Assembly: GCA_963760435.1 (NCBI GenBank)
Contig: CAVXDE010000033.1
Span: forward strand, 185,595 to 249,594
Reading direction: 5' to 3'
Source of the DNA: JAFAXD01 sp963760435
GTDB lineage: Bacteria; Pseudomonadota; Alphaproteobacteria; Rhizobiales; Xanthobacteraceae
Length of the DNA stretch: 64,000 bases
Position numbers and translations under genes: made by a program
The notes under the pieces: model-generated
The model's database searches: none
The model's input: the letters and a program-made list of their open reading frames with translations, nothing else
Told to the model about the DNA's origin: nothing
Shown: in pieces, positions 7,926 through 16,403 of the stretch
How the letters are laid out: every line of letters starts with the position of its first letter
Numbering within the stretch: position 1 is the stretch's first letter

Positions 7926-8636
7926 ATGTATCAAAGTCAGCTGCAATACCTGCCGCTCACACCGCCGTTCTTTCTCATCCTGGTCGGCCTGTTCGTCGTC
8001 CTGCTCATTCTGCTGCAGCTGGGCGCGCTCAACTATGCGTTCATGCGCCTGGGGCTGCGCCCCGGCGCCGCTCTGCTGCTTCTGTTCGCATGCCTGGTCG
8101 GCAGCTACTTCAACATCCCGCTCGCCTACCTCCCAGGGCAGCAAGTGGTGAGCCCGCAGGAGGTCGATTTCTTCGGCATGCGCTACGTCGTTCCCTATGT
8201 GGAGCAGTGGCCGGGGACGCTACTCGCCGTCAACGTCGGCGGCGCGGTGATCCCGACCTGCATGTCGATCTATCTGCTCGCGCGCAATCAGCTGTGGGTC
8301 CCGGCCCTGATCGCGACGGCTATCGTTGCGGCTGTTTGCTATTGGCTTTCCCATCCGGTCCCCGGGCTCGGCATCGCCGAGCCGGTGTTCGTGCCTGCGC
8401 TGGCGACGTCGGTCGTGGCGCTGATCCTCTCGCGCGAGCACGCCGCCGCGCTTGCCTATATCGGCGGCAGCCTCGGCACGCTGATCGGGGCCGACCTGCT
8501 CAACCTCGGCGCCATTCGTGGCCTGGGTGCGCCGGTCGCCTCGATCGGCGGCGCGGGCACGTTCGACGGCATCTTCCTGATCGGGATCGTGGCGGTGCTG
8601 CTGGCGAGCTTGTGGCAGCCGTTCCGCAAAGCCTGA
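7926..8636 (+). CDS. DUF1614 family integral membrane protein
   Basis: A 236-residue protein with about seven hydrophobic segments, beginning LTPPFFLILVGLFVVLLILL and ending IFLIGIVAVLLASLWQPF. The pattern NIPLAYLPG, VNVGGAVIPT and IGGSLGTLIGADLLNL fits DUF1614, a conserved inner-membrane family of unknown function. Conserved Gly/Asp residues in the last repeat (GADLLNLGAI, GGAGTFDGIF) suggest a metal- or ion-related site, but that is speculative. Confidence 0.85.
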   Translation: MYQSQLQYLPLTPPFFLILVGLFVVLLILLQLGALNYAFMRLGLRPGAALLLLFACLVGSYFNIPLAYLPGQQVVSPQEVDFFGMRYVVPYVEQWPGTLLAVNVGGAVIPTCMSIYLLARNQLWVPALIATAIVAAVCYWLSHPVPGLGIAEPVFVPALATSVVALILSREHAAALAYIGGSLGTLIGADLLNLGAIRGLGAPVASIGGAGTFDGIFLIGIVAVLLASLWQPFRKA

Positions 8637-8648
8637 TAGAAGCGCTCA

Positions 8649-8951
8649 CTAGGCGTTGTCGTTGAACCACGCCTCGGTCCAAGGCTGCCGCTTGACGGGA
8701 TTGAATTCCGTGAAGGTGAAGGTTGCCAGTCCCTCGCGCGTATACGGCTCTTCCTCAAACATCGTCCTGAGCGCATCCGCCGATGCGGCGCGGGCGACCA
8801 GATAGCCGCCAGTGGGCGGCTCCTTCGGTCCCGAGCAGAGGAACAGCCCGAGGTCATATCCCTTCTGCAGCCAGGCGCGATGCCGCGCATAAGCGGCACG
8901 GACCGTTTCGATCGGCGCACAATAGGTCGCCTCGACCACGAAATGCTTCAT
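8649..8951 (-). CDS. YciI-related domain protein
   Basis: A 100-residue protein with the YciI/dimeric alpha-beta barrel pattern: MKHFVVEATY, RAAYARHRAWLQKG, SGPKEPPTGGYLVARAAS, then DPF-like EEEPYTREGLATFTFTEF. The Arg-His pair in ARHRAW is the usual active-site position. YciI proteins have been implicated in small dehalogenase- or muconolactone-isomerase-like reactions. It is divergent from a TetR gene with a perfect operator in the 110-bp spacer, so it is probably repressed by that TetR protein. Confidence 0.82.
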   Translation of the reverse strand: MKHFVVEATYCAPIETVRAAYARHRAWLQKGYDLGLFLCSGPKEPPTGGYLVARAASADALRTMFEEEPYTREGLATFTFTEFNPVKRQPWTEAWFNDNA

Positions 8952-8994
8952 GACCCAAACCCTCCACTAATCCCGACGGCCCAACGATGTACCT

Positions 8995-9028
8995 GACCGG
9001 TTCGTAACTAGACGGATACGAACCGGTC
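8995..9028. promoter_or_regulatory. TetR operator between yciI-like gene and tetR
   Basis: GACCGGTTCGTA-N10-TACGAACCGGTC is a perfect 12-bp inverted repeat between two divergent genes, 33 bp before the tetR start and about 45 bp before the yciI-like start. Size and position are those of an operator for a TetR repressor acting on itself and its neighbour. Confidence 0.8.
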
Positions 9029-9062
9029 GGTTACATGTCAAGCGGACCTGGAGGCAAGGGCC

Positions 9063-9704
9063 ATGGCGAGAGCGGCGGCAAGATCAACCGAGAGGCAGCC
9101 AGAACCTCGCCTGGCCAAGGATAAGGTCTTCGCGGTGGCGGCCGACCTGTTCTACCGCAAGGGCATTCACAGCGTCGGCGTCGAGGAGATCGTCAGAGAG
9201 GCCGGCGTCGCCAAGATCAGCCTTTATCGGAGCTTCGCCTCCAAGGACGACCTCATCGTCGCCTATCTGGAGGATCGCAGCCGCACGTTCCTGCGCCAGT
9301 GGGACGAGGCCTTCGAGCGATATCGCGACAATCCGCGGGCCCAGCTGCGCGCGATCATGACCTACATCACCGAACGAACCACCAAGGAGGGTTACCGAGG
9401 CTGCCCCTTCATCAATTTCTGCGCCGAGTTTCCGGACGCATCGCATCCCGGGCGCCGCGCGGCGCAAGCGACCAAACGCGCGCTGCACGAGCGCTTTCTG
9501 CGCCTCGCCGAAGCGCTGCAAGTGCCGCAGCCGAAGCAACTGGCCGACAGCTTTCTGCTCCTGGTGGAGGGGGCCTACGCGATCAGTCAAACACTCGGCG
9601 GCGGTCGCAATGGCGTGGGACATTCCCTCGTGTGGGCGAGCGAAGCGCTGGTCGACGCGCAAACAAATAAAGCGCGATCCAAGCCGTCAAAGCGCGGTCG
9701 CTGA
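9063..9704 (+). CDS. TetR/AcrR family transcriptional regulator
   Basis: A 213-residue protein. The N-terminal helix-turn-helix is clear (VEEIVREAGVAKISLYRSF, then ASKDDLIVAYL). The C-terminal ligand domain contains EGYRGCPFINFCAEFPD, a conserved stretch of the TetR_C group found in regulators of small electrophile or aldehyde response genes. GGAGGCAAGG precedes ATG 9063. It likely binds the 8995-9028 palindrome and controls itself and the YciI-like gene. Confidence 0.9.
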   Translation: MARAAARSTERQPEPRLAKDKVFAVAADLFYRKGIHSVGVEEIVREAGVAKISLYRSFASKDDLIVAYLEDRSRTFLRQWDEAFERYRDNPRAQLRAIMTYITERTTKEGYRGCPFINFCAEFPDASHPGRRAAQATKRALHERFLRLAEALQVPQPKQLADSFLLLVEGAYAISQTLGGGRNGVGHSLVWASEALVDAQTNKARSKPSKRGR

Positions 9705-9751
9705 AGACCCGCGACCTGCGCCGCTCGCACGCATGCTTCGCCGCGCCCGCC

Positions 9752-10300
9752 TCAGCTCATCAGCGCACGGGCCTTGTAGAGAAAATCATCCATTCCGTGG
9801 CGTTGCTCCACGAAATCCGCCGGAAAGCTGACCGGAGCGTCCAAAATCTCGCTCTGGATATCGCCGAAGACCAGGGTCCGGTGCGCAATCCGCCATTGTC
9901 CGCCGCGTGCCTCAAAGCGGTCTACGTAGCGCGCGGTTGCGATTTTGCGCACGCCGGCCGTCGCGGGCCGCACTTCGGGGGCACCAGGACCGAAGCGCTG
10001 GAACACCAGGCAATAGGTTTCGACCAGCGCCCGGTCGCGCGCCGTGAACTCGATCAGCATGTTCGAGATCACATGCATGGAGTGCTGCTGGTGTTCATGG
10101 TTCTGCGCCACGACTTCCAGAAACTTGTCGGCGCGGCCGTTGAAGAAGCCGTGCTCGTCGATGGCGTCCTCGTGGTAGGCCGACAGGGCCAGCGCCCAGT
10201 CCTTGCGGTCGATACCGCGGATGAAGCGCTTCAGCGTATCTGCAATTTCGGTGCGCGCCTCGATCTCGTCGAGAAAACTGTCAAAGAACGGGCTCGCCAT
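9752..10300 (-). CDS. SnoaL-like / nuclear transport factor 2 family protein
   Basis: A 182-residue protein of the SnoaL_4 type. Helix EIADTLKRFIRGIDRKDWA is followed by LSAYHEDAIDEHGFFNG, HVISNMLIEF, RYVDRFEARGGQWRIAHRT and GMDDFLYKAR. The Tyr/Asp/His arrangement resembles scytalone-dehydratase-like and ring-hydroxylating beta-subunit-like folds used for small hydrophobic substrates. The start is ATG 10300, since upstream codons are not protein-like. The substrate is unknown. Confidence 0.8.
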   Translation of the reverse strand: MASPFFDSFLDEIEARTEIADTLKRFIRGIDRKDWALALSAYHEDAIDEHGFFNGRADKFLEVVAQNHEHQQHSMHVISNMLIEFTARDRALVETYCLVFQRFGPGAPEVRPATAGVRKIATARYVDRFEARGGQWRIAHRTLVFGDIQSEILDAPVSFPADFVEQRHGMDDFLYKARALMS

Positions 10301-10367
10301 GTTGATATCCTGGATCTGACTGCAACGCCGGTATGGGGCGCATGTTTGTTTGGACGAGGTCGCCGGA

Positions 10368-10625
10368 TCAGAAATCAAGGCCGCGCGGCTTCGCACTTAT
10401 GCGGGGCTGCCCACTGTCATCCCGCGGCAGAGTGAGTAATACATCCACAAACGACGGCGCCTGCGCCCGCTCGAGGCGCTGCAGGCGCTCGTACTCGGCG
10501 ACGTCAAGCATGACGACAGCCGGCGCGCCGTTCTGGCTGATGGTCTGGGGCCCGCTGCGCGCCGCTTCGACGACCTCGTTGAACCGTTTCTCCGCCGCTT
10601 CCAGCGACCACGTATGTGCAACCAA
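10368..10625 (-). CDS. Phd/YefM-type antitoxin, apparently orphan
   Basis: An 85-residue protein with the Phd/YefM pattern: WSLEAAEKRFNEVVEAARSG, then PQTISQNGAPAVVMLDVAEY. It would normally neutralise a PIN or RelE/Doc toxin encoded next. No toxin follows (the next gene is the SnoaL-like one), and mtnA lies upstream. The long Pro/Gly-rich tail is typical of antitoxins whose C-terminus wraps a VapC. It may act in trans or be a remnant. Confidence 0.85.
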   Translation of the reverse strand: MVAHTWSLEAAEKRFNEVVEAARSGPQTISQNGAPAVVMLDVAEYERLQRLERAQAPSFVDVLLTLPRDDSGQPRISAKPRGLDF

Positions 10626-10658
10626 TTCCTTCTCCTGACGTCTTGTTGAGCTTGAACT

Positions 10659-11777
10659 CTATCTGCTCGCCACGGCCGGTCGGGGCGTAGCCCGCTCCGG
10701 AAACGCTGCGGCAAGCGCTGTGCGGTTGGCTTCGATCACGCCGCGCTCGGTGATCAGCGCGGTGACGAGCCGCGCCGGCGTCACGTCAAACCCGTAGTTG
10801 GCGGCGCGCGATTCCTTCGGGGTCAGCCGCACGGTGACGATCTGATCATCGGTCGTGGCGCCGGTTAAGTGCGTCACCTCGTCGGCGCCGCGCTCCTCGA
10901 TTGGGATTTCGGCAAGTCCGTCGCCGAGGGAAAAATCGATCGTGGGTGAGGGAAGGCCGATATAGAACGGGACGCCATTGTCCTGCGCGGCCAGGGCCTT
11001 GAGGTAGGTGCCGATCTTGTTGGCAACGTCGCCCTGCGCGGTGACGCGGTCGGCGCCGACGATGCACAGATCGACCCGCCCATGCTGCATCAGGTGCCCA
11101 CCGGCATTGTCGGCAATCACCGTATGCGGCACGCCATGATGTAGCAGCTCCCAGGCCGTGAGCGCGGCGCCCTGATTGCGCGGGCGCGTCTCGTCGACGA
11201 ACACATGCACGGCGATGCCCTTGTCATGCGCCGCATAGACCGGGGCGAGTGCGGTGCCGCCGTCGACGGTCGCCAGCCAGCCGGCATTGCAGTGGGTGAG
11301 CACGTTGACAGGCTCGCCGGGCCGCTTGCGGATCGCAACCGCCTCGATCAGGCCCAGGCCATTCCGGCCGATCGCCTGGTTGATGCCGACGTCCTCCTCG
11401 CAAATCTCCGCGGCGCGCGTGTAAGCCGCCGCGACCCGCTCGGCGCGCGGCCGGTTGCGCACCACGGCTCCCATCTCATCCAGCGCCCATTTGAGATTGA
11501 TGGCAGTCGGCCGGGTGGCGGCGAGCGTCGCACAGGCGCGCTCGAGGTTCGCGTCGGAGACATCCTCGCGCAGCGCGAGCGCGACCCCATAGGCGGCGGC
11601 GGCGCCGATCAGCGGTGCACCGCGCACCTGCATGGATTTGATCGCATGCGCCATGTCGGCCAGCGATTGCAGCCTGTGCGTCTCGAGCCGGTGCGGCAGC
11701 TTGGTCTGGTCGATGATGCCGACAGTGCCGTCGGCCTCGACCCAGATCGTGCGCATCGGCTTGCCATCGACCTTCAT
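10659..11777 (-). CDS. mtnA: S-methyl-5-thioribose-1-phosphate isomerase
   Basis: A 372-residue protein, the usual MtnA length, related to eIF2B alpha. It converts methylthioribose-1-phosphate to methylthioribulose-1-phosphate in the methionine salvage pathway. Catalytic landmarks are present: NVLTHCNAGWLATVDGGTAL with the active Cys, and IVGADRVTAQGDVANKIGTY with the active Asp. RGAPLIGAAAAYG binds substrate. ATG 11777 gives MKVDGKPMRTIWVE. Longer upstream frames overlap the divergent hydrolase and are rejected. No other salvage gene is nearby. Confidence 0.95.
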   Translation of the reverse strand: MKVDGKPMRTIWVEADGTVGIIDQTKLPHRLETHRLQSLADMAHAIKSMQVRGAPLIGAAAAYGVALALREDVSDANLERACATLAATRPTAINLKWALDEMGAVVRNRPRAERVAAAYTRAAEICEEDVGINQAIGRNGLGLIEAVAIRKRPGEPVNVLTHCNAGWLATVDGGTALAPVYAAHDKGIAVHVFVDETRPRNQGAALTAWELLHHGVPHTVIADNAGGHLMQHGRVDLCIVGADRVTAQGDVANKIGTYLKALAAQDNGVPFYIGLPSPTIDFSLGDGLAEIPIEERGADEVTHLTGATTDDQIVTVRLTPKESRAANYGFDVTPARLVTALITERGVIEANRTALAAAFPERATPRPAVASR

Positions 11778-11852
11778 GGGGGCGCCTTGTAGGATGGTTC
11801 GCGCGCAGACGGAACCCCGCGCTTTACCCGCAATCCAGCCCTGCAAAACTCC

Positions 11853-12687
11853 ATGACCATTGATTACGCTGCCGAATACAACAACCGCGCCCGCATCCCG
11901 GATGGGGACGAAATCCTGGGACGCATTCTCCGCGGCTCCGTCGCTTATCGCGAACGGGCGCTCGCGCGTCAGCCCGAGGACATCAACCTCCGCTACGGAG
12001 CGACGGAGCGGCAGGTCATCGACCTGTTTCGCGCCGAGGCGGCGGATGCGCCGGTCGCCATGTTCATCCATGGCGGGTTCTGGCGCTCGCTCGATCCGAC
12101 CCACTTCAGCCAGGTGGCGGCCGGGCTCAATGCCCGCGGCGTCCACGTCGCGCTCGCCGGTTATGATCTCTGCCCGCAAGTGTCGATCGGCGACATCGTC
12201 GAGCAGATGCGCGCGGCCTCTCTTTATCTCTGGCGCCGATTTGCCAAACGCCTGCTGGTGTTCGGCCATTCGGCCGGCGGGCACCTGGCGGCGGCGCTGT
12301 TCGCCACCGACTGGCAAAAGCTTGGCGCACCTGCTGACCTCGTCCCGGTTGCGACCGGGATCTCCGGCGTCTACGAGCTTGCGCCGCTTATCCATACGCC
12401 CATGAATGAGGACTTCCGCCTGGACGAGCCGACGGCGGTGCGCCTGTCGCCGCTTTACTGGACGCCACCGGCGGGCCGGCCGTTCGACGTGATCGTCGGC
12501 GCGCTCGAATTCAAACGAGTTCCTGCGCCAGAGCCGGACCATGGCGGAGCGCTGGGGTAAGGCGGGCGTGCTCACCCGCTATGACGCCCCGGCGGGCGCG
12601 AACCATTTCAACGTCATCGAACCACTGGCGGATCCAGCAAGCCCCATGGTCGAGCGCCTAGTCGAACTGGTCGGCAAGACCAGGTGA
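11853..12687 (+). pseudogene. Alpha/beta hydrolase, arylformamidase-like, frameshifted near the C-terminus
   Basis: The N-terminal 219 residues form a kynurenine-formamidase-like hydrolase: oxyanion motif HGGFWRSLD and nucleophile GHSAGGHLAAALF. At 12510-12511 (GAATTC) the frame breaks. Removing one T restores SNEFLRQSRTMAERWGKAGV and ANHFNVIEPLADP, with the expected catalytic His in ANHF, ending at TGA 12687 (about 277 residues). As written, the product stops at 12560 without the catalytic His. This is either a pseudogene or a one-base sequence error. It is divergent from mtnA. Confidence 0.82.
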
Positions 12688-12785
12688 GCGGTGGATCCCG
12701 CTTGCGGGGATTAAGAATAAAAGTTATTTTTATGGTATTTTGGTTTTCTTGGCTGCGCTCGGCCTGAGGGCCGGAATTCGCGAGC

Positions 12786-12913
12786 GATGATATTTATGGA
12801 GCGGAACGACATCTATGACGGGGAATGACATCTATGGGAGGGAACGACATCTATGAGGAAGAACGACATCTATGACGAGGAACGGCATCTATGAGAAGGG
12901 AAGGACATCTATG
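12786..12913. repeat. Tandem array of a 19-bp repeat, consensus GGAACGACATCTATG
   Basis: Six imperfect copies spaced 19 (one 20) bp apart each end in CATCTATG and begin with a purine-rich GGAGG-like run. A weaker copy (ATATTTATG) starts the array. The unit is not a multiple of three, so the array is not coding. Isolated TCATCTATG copies recur at about 13075-13083 and 13216-13224, and an inverted one at about 13136-13144. No gene overlaps. Function unknown. Confidence 0.75.
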
Positions 12914-12915
12914 CG

Positions 12916-13065
12916 TGCGGCCATCCTTCGAGACGCGCGACCTGCGGTCACGCTCCTCAGGATGAGGGCTGCAGCTGGTGCTCTTTCTTCGATTCAGCAA
13001 ACTCAGACCTCATCCTGAGGAGACTGGTCCCGCCAGGGACCAGGCGTCTCGAAGGATGGCCGCAC
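12916..13065. repeat. Large inverted repeat (CATCCTTCGAGACGC / CCTCAGGATGAGG type)
   Basis: GCGGCCATCCTTCGAGACGC at 12917 pairs with GCGTCTCGAAGGATGGCCGC at 13044. Inside these, CTCCTCAGGATGAGG at 12953 pairs with CCTCATCCTGAGGAG at 13009. The two halves are inverted copies of a repeat very common between genes in Bradyrhizobiaceae. It sits in the gap between the frameshifted hydrolase and tauE. Confidence 0.8.
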
Positions 13066-13237
13066 ACGAACAGTCATCTATGCAATATATGGCCAAGGGG
13101 AGAGGAAAAACCGTCCATATTTTCAATGCCATCATCATAGATGACAACAACTCGGGCTTGTCTTGCGATCTTACGCACCGGGACAGATAGTTCGAAATCG
13201 TCACCTATGGCGAAACGTCATCTATGAGAGCAACCAA

Positions 13238-14008
13238 TCAGAACCAGTAGCGCCAGGCGAACACCACGGTCAGCAGCGCGCCGACCACGACGACAACGAC
13301 CCGCATCAAGGCGTGCGGTGCGACCTGCGCGAGCCGCGCACCGATAACCGCGCCGACCAGCGCGCCCGCCATCATCACCAGGGTCGGTGGCCACAGAACT
13401 CCACCCTGCAGGATGAAGACGCCGGCGGCCGTGAGGCTGTTGAGGCTCGTCACCAGGTTCTTGGTGACGTTGGTGGCGCGGTAATCGCCGGGCGAGCCGA
13501 TCGAGAGCACGCCGAGCAACAACACGCCGACGCCGGCACCGAAATAGCCGCCGTAAAACGAGACCGGCAGGATGACCCCGATGCTGTGGCTCCAGCGATG
13601 CGGGCTCTTGTCGCGATCACCGGCGCGCGCCCGGACGAACGCGCTGATCCGCCCCGCGAAAGCAAACAACACGGTGGCAAAGCCGAGCAGGATCGGGACC
13701 AGGACCTCAAACGTATGCTCGGGCGTGAGCAACAATACGAGTGCGCCGACGAGCGCGCCCAGGAGCGAGGCGATCACCAGCGCCACAAACGAGCGATTGA
13801 ACGGCGGCAGCTGGGTGCGGTCATAGATCGCCGCAAGCAGGTTGCCGGGCGAAAGCGCGACCAGGTTGCACATCGTCGCGACCACCGGCGGGATTCCGAT
13901 GGCGAGCAGCACCGGATAGGTGACGAGCGCCGCCCCGCCGACCAGGGACGAAATCGCCCCGCCGGCAATGCCGGAGAGAATGAGCAGGAGGGCGTGGGAG
14001 AGGGTCAT
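13238..14008 (-). CDS. TauE/SafE family sulfite exporter-like permease
   Basis: A 256-residue inner-membrane protein with about eight hydrophobic segments. The internal repeat SGIAGGAISSLVGGAALVTY and YGGYFGAGVGVLLLGVLS carries the Gly-rich signature of the TauE/SafE (DUF81) family, which exports sulfite, sulfoacetate or other small anions. There is no sulfur gene nearby to fix the substrate. The gene is flanked on both sides by large palindromic repeats. Confidence 0.88.
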   Translation of the reverse strand: MTLSHALLLILSGIAGGAISSLVGGAALVTYPVLLAIGIPPVVATMCNLVALSPGNLLAAIYDRTQLPPFNRSFVALVIASLLGALVGALVLLLTPEHTFEVLVPILLGFATVLFAFAGRISAFVRARAGDRDKSPHRWSHSIGVILPVSFYGGYFGAGVGVLLLGVLSIGSPGDYRATNVTKNLVTSLNSLTAAGVFILQGGVLWPPTLVMMAGALVGAVIGARLAQVAPHALMRVVVVVVGALLTVVFAWRYWF

Positions 14009-14026
14009 GACGGGGTCACGAGGACT

Positions 14027-14200
14027 TTACCTCTCCCCGCTTGCGGGGAGAGAGCCTGCCCCGGACTTGATCCGGGGTCGGCGCGAAGCGCCGGGTGAGG
14101 GGGCGCTTCCACAAACTCAGAGTATGTGGAGAGGCCCCCTCACCCGACTTTCTTCGCTGCGCTCGAAAGTCGACCTCTCCCCGCAAGCGGGGAGAGGTAA
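14027..14200. repeat. Large palindromic intergenic repeat (CCTCTCCCCGC type)
   Basis: TTACCTCTCCCCGCTTGCGG on the left is mirrored by CCGCAAGCGGGGAGAGGTAA on the right. The interior also pairs (GGTGAGGGGGC / GCCCCCTCACC). The whole 174 bp can fold into one long hairpin between tauE and gcdH. This repeat type is widespread in rhizobial genomes. Confidence 0.8.
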
Positions 14201-14213
14201 GAGGCCCGTCGGA

Positions 14214-15428
14214 TTAGAAAAACGCCTGAATGCCGGTCTGCGCGCGGCCGAGGATCAGCGCGTGGATGTCGTGCGTGCCCTCGTAGGTGTTGACGGTCTC
14301 GAGGTTCGCCATCACCCGCATCACGTGGAATTCTTCGGAGATGCCGTTGCCGCCGTGCATGTCGCGCGCCACGCGGGCGATCTCCAGCGCCTTGCCGCAA
14401 TTGTTGCGCTTGAGCATGGAGACGGCGGGCGGCGCCGCGGTGCCGGCCTCCATCATGCGGCCGAGCCGCAGCGCGCCGGCGATCCCGAGCGCGATTTCGG
14501 TCTGCATGTCGGCGAGCTTCTTCTGGACCAGCTGATTGGCGGCGAGCGGCCGGCCGAACTGCTTGCGGTCGAGCACATATTGACGTGCGCGGTGCCAGCA
14601 GAATTCCGCCGCGCCCATCGCCCCCCAGGCGATGCCGTAGCGCGCGTTGTTGAGACAGCCGAACGGGCCGGCGAGGCCCTTCACGTTGGGAAGGAGATTC
14701 TCTTCAGGAATAACCGCGTCCTGCAGCACGATCTCGCCGGTCACCGACACCCGCATGGACAGCTTGCCGGTGATCTTCGGCGTCGAGAAGCCCTTGGTGT
14801 CGCGCTCGACGATGAAGCCGCGGATGGAATCTTCGAGCTTGGCCCACACCACCGCGATGTCCGCGATCGGCGAGTTGGTGATCCACATCTTGGCGCCGTT
14901 GAGCCGGAAGCCGCCGGGCACCTTCTCGGCGCGCGTCACCATCGAGCCCGGATCGGAGCCGTGGTCGGGCTCGGTCAAGCCGAAGCAGCCCACCAATTCG
15001 CCGGTCGCAAGCTTGGGCAGATATTTGCGCCGCTGCGCTTCGGTCCCGTACGCGTAGATCGGATGCATCACCAGGGAGGACTGCACCGATGCGGCCGAGC
15101 GATAACCGGAATCGACGCGTTCGATCTCGCGCGCGATCAACCCGTAGCCCACATAGCCTAAACCGGCGCCGCCGTATTCTTCCGGAATGGTCGGGCCGAG
15201 CAGACCAAGTGCGCCCATCTCGGCGAGGGTTTTGCGATCGAATTTCTCCTCGCGATAAGCCTCGATCACGCCGGGAAACAGCTTGTCCTGCATGAAGTCG
15301 CGCGCCGAGTCGCGCGCCATGCGCTCCTCCGACGTGAGCTCGCCTTCGAGATCGAGCGGGTCCTCCCAGTTGAAACTGGCCGGCTTGGCGGCGGCGGCAC
15401 TTGGGCGCTTCTCGGCCAATTGGCTCAT
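14214..15428 (-). CDS. gcdH: Glutaryl-CoA dehydrogenase (acyl-CoA dehydrogenase family)
   Basis: A 404-residue FAD enzyme that oxidatively decarboxylates glutaryl-CoA to crotonyl-CoA in lysine and tryptophan breakdown. ACAD domains are in order: FNWEDPLDLEGELTSEERM at the N-terminus as in GcdH, CFGLTEPDHGSDPGSM (FAD/substrate), KMWITNSPIADIAVVWAK, and the C-terminal ETVNTYEGTHDIHALILGRA with the catalytic Glu of TYEGTHD. The ending AQTGIQAFF is characteristic. No partner lysine-degradation gene adjoins it. Confidence 0.93.
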   Translation of the reverse strand: MSQLAEKRPSAAAAKPASFNWEDPLDLEGELTSEERMARDSARDFMQDKLFPGVIEAYREEKFDRKTLAEMGALGLLGPTIPEEYGGAGLGYVGYGLIAREIERVDSGYRSAASVQSSLVMHPIYAYGTEAQRRKYLPKLATGELVGCFGLTEPDHGSDPGSMVTRAEKVPGGFRLNGAKMWITNSPIADIAVVWAKLEDSIRGFIVERDTKGFSTPKITGKLSMRVSVTGEIVLQDAVIPEENLLPNVKGLAGPFGCLNNARYGIAWGAMGAAEFCWHRARQYVLDRKQFGRPLAANQLVQKKLADMQTEIALGIAGALRLGRMMEAGTAAPPAVSMLKRNNCGKALEIARVARDMHGGNGISEEFHVMRVMANLETVNTYEGTHDIHALILGRAQTGIQAFF

Positions 15429-15542
15429 CGATGCTCTCCAGGCATGGGGGCGATGTCGGTCGTCGCCTGACTATACGCTGGCCGGCTGATAAACTCACCT
15501 CCGGCTGCCCGCAAGCGTCGGGGGCCCAGGGGAGGAATGCAA

Positions 15543-16403
15543 ATGAGGGAGTTCGCGGGCAAAACCGCGTTCATCACTGGTGCGGCGAGCGGTATCGGGC
15601 TTGCGCTGGCGCGCACGTTTCTCGATCGCGGCATGAACGTGATGATGGCCGACGTCGAGCAGGCGGCGCTGGACGCCGCCGCACATGGGCTTTCCAATTA
15701 TGGCGACCGGGTTGCGCGGGTTCGCGCCGATGTCTCGATCGGGGAAGAGCTCGACAAGGCCGCCGCCCGCACCTTTGCAACCTTCGGCAACGTGCACGTC
15801 CTCTGCAACAACGCCGGGGTGTCGCGCGGCGGCTTGGTAGAGGAGATCACGCTGAGCGACTGGGAGTGGGTGATCGACGTCAATCTCTACGGACTGATCC
15901 ACGGACTGCGCGCATTCCTGCCGCACATGAAGCAGCACGGCGAGCCGGGGCACATCGTCAATACGTCATCGATGTCGGGGCTCACCCCGAAGGCGCTGGC
16001 CGGGCCTTATGGCGCGACCAAGTTTGCCATCGTCGGGCTTTCGCACGTGCTGGCGCAGGAGCTGGCCGGCAGCAAGATCGGCGTGAGCGTGCTGTGCCCG
16101 GGCTGGACCCGCACCAACATGCCGGACAACGGCCGCAACCGTCCGGCGCGGTTCGGGGGGCCCTATGATTTTCGCACCGATCCGGTGCTGGCCGAGCGTA
16201 ACCGCGAATATGTGGAAGGCGCGCGCAGCGGCCTCGATCCACTCGATCTCGCCGCGCTGGTCATGCGCGCGATCGAGGAAGAGGAGTTCTACATCGTCAC
16301 CCAGCCCAGTCGGCGCGCAGACGTGCAGGCGCGCTACGACGAGCTCATGACGGCGTTCGATGCAGTGGCCTCGCGGCTGCCGCGCATTCTCAAGGCAGGA
16401 TAG
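15543..16403 (+). CDS. Short-chain dehydrogenase/reductase
   Basis: A 286-residue classical SDR. The cofactor motif TGAASGIGLALA, NNAG, the catalytic Ser in SSMSG and Tyr/Lys in YGATKFA are all present, and DVEQAALD after strand 2 suggests NAD(H). It is probably a dehydrogenase of an alcohol or hydroxyacyl substrate. ATG 15543 is preferred over 15537 because GGGGAGG lies only 1-2 bp before the latter and 8 bp before the former. The following hydrolase starts right at its stop, so the two form an operon. Confidence 0.9.
   Translation: MREFAGKTAFITGAASGIGLALARTFLDRGMNVMMADVEQAALDAAAHGLSNYGDRVARVRADVSIGEELDKAAARTFATFGNVHVLCNNAGVSRGGLVEEITLSDWEWVIDVNLYGLIHGLRAFLPHMKQHGEPGHIVNTSSMSGLTPKALAGPYGATKFAIVGLSHVLAQELAGSKIGVSVLCPGWTRTNMPDNGRNRPARFGGPYDFRTDPVLAERNREYVEGARSGLDPLDLAALVMRAIEEEEFYIVTQPSRRADVQARYDELMTAFDAVASRLPRILKAG

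Noticed and set aside
12786..12913. Candidate CRISPR array
   Set aside because: Repeats are directly adjacent with no spacers of 30-40 bp, units are only 19 bp and no cas genes exist.
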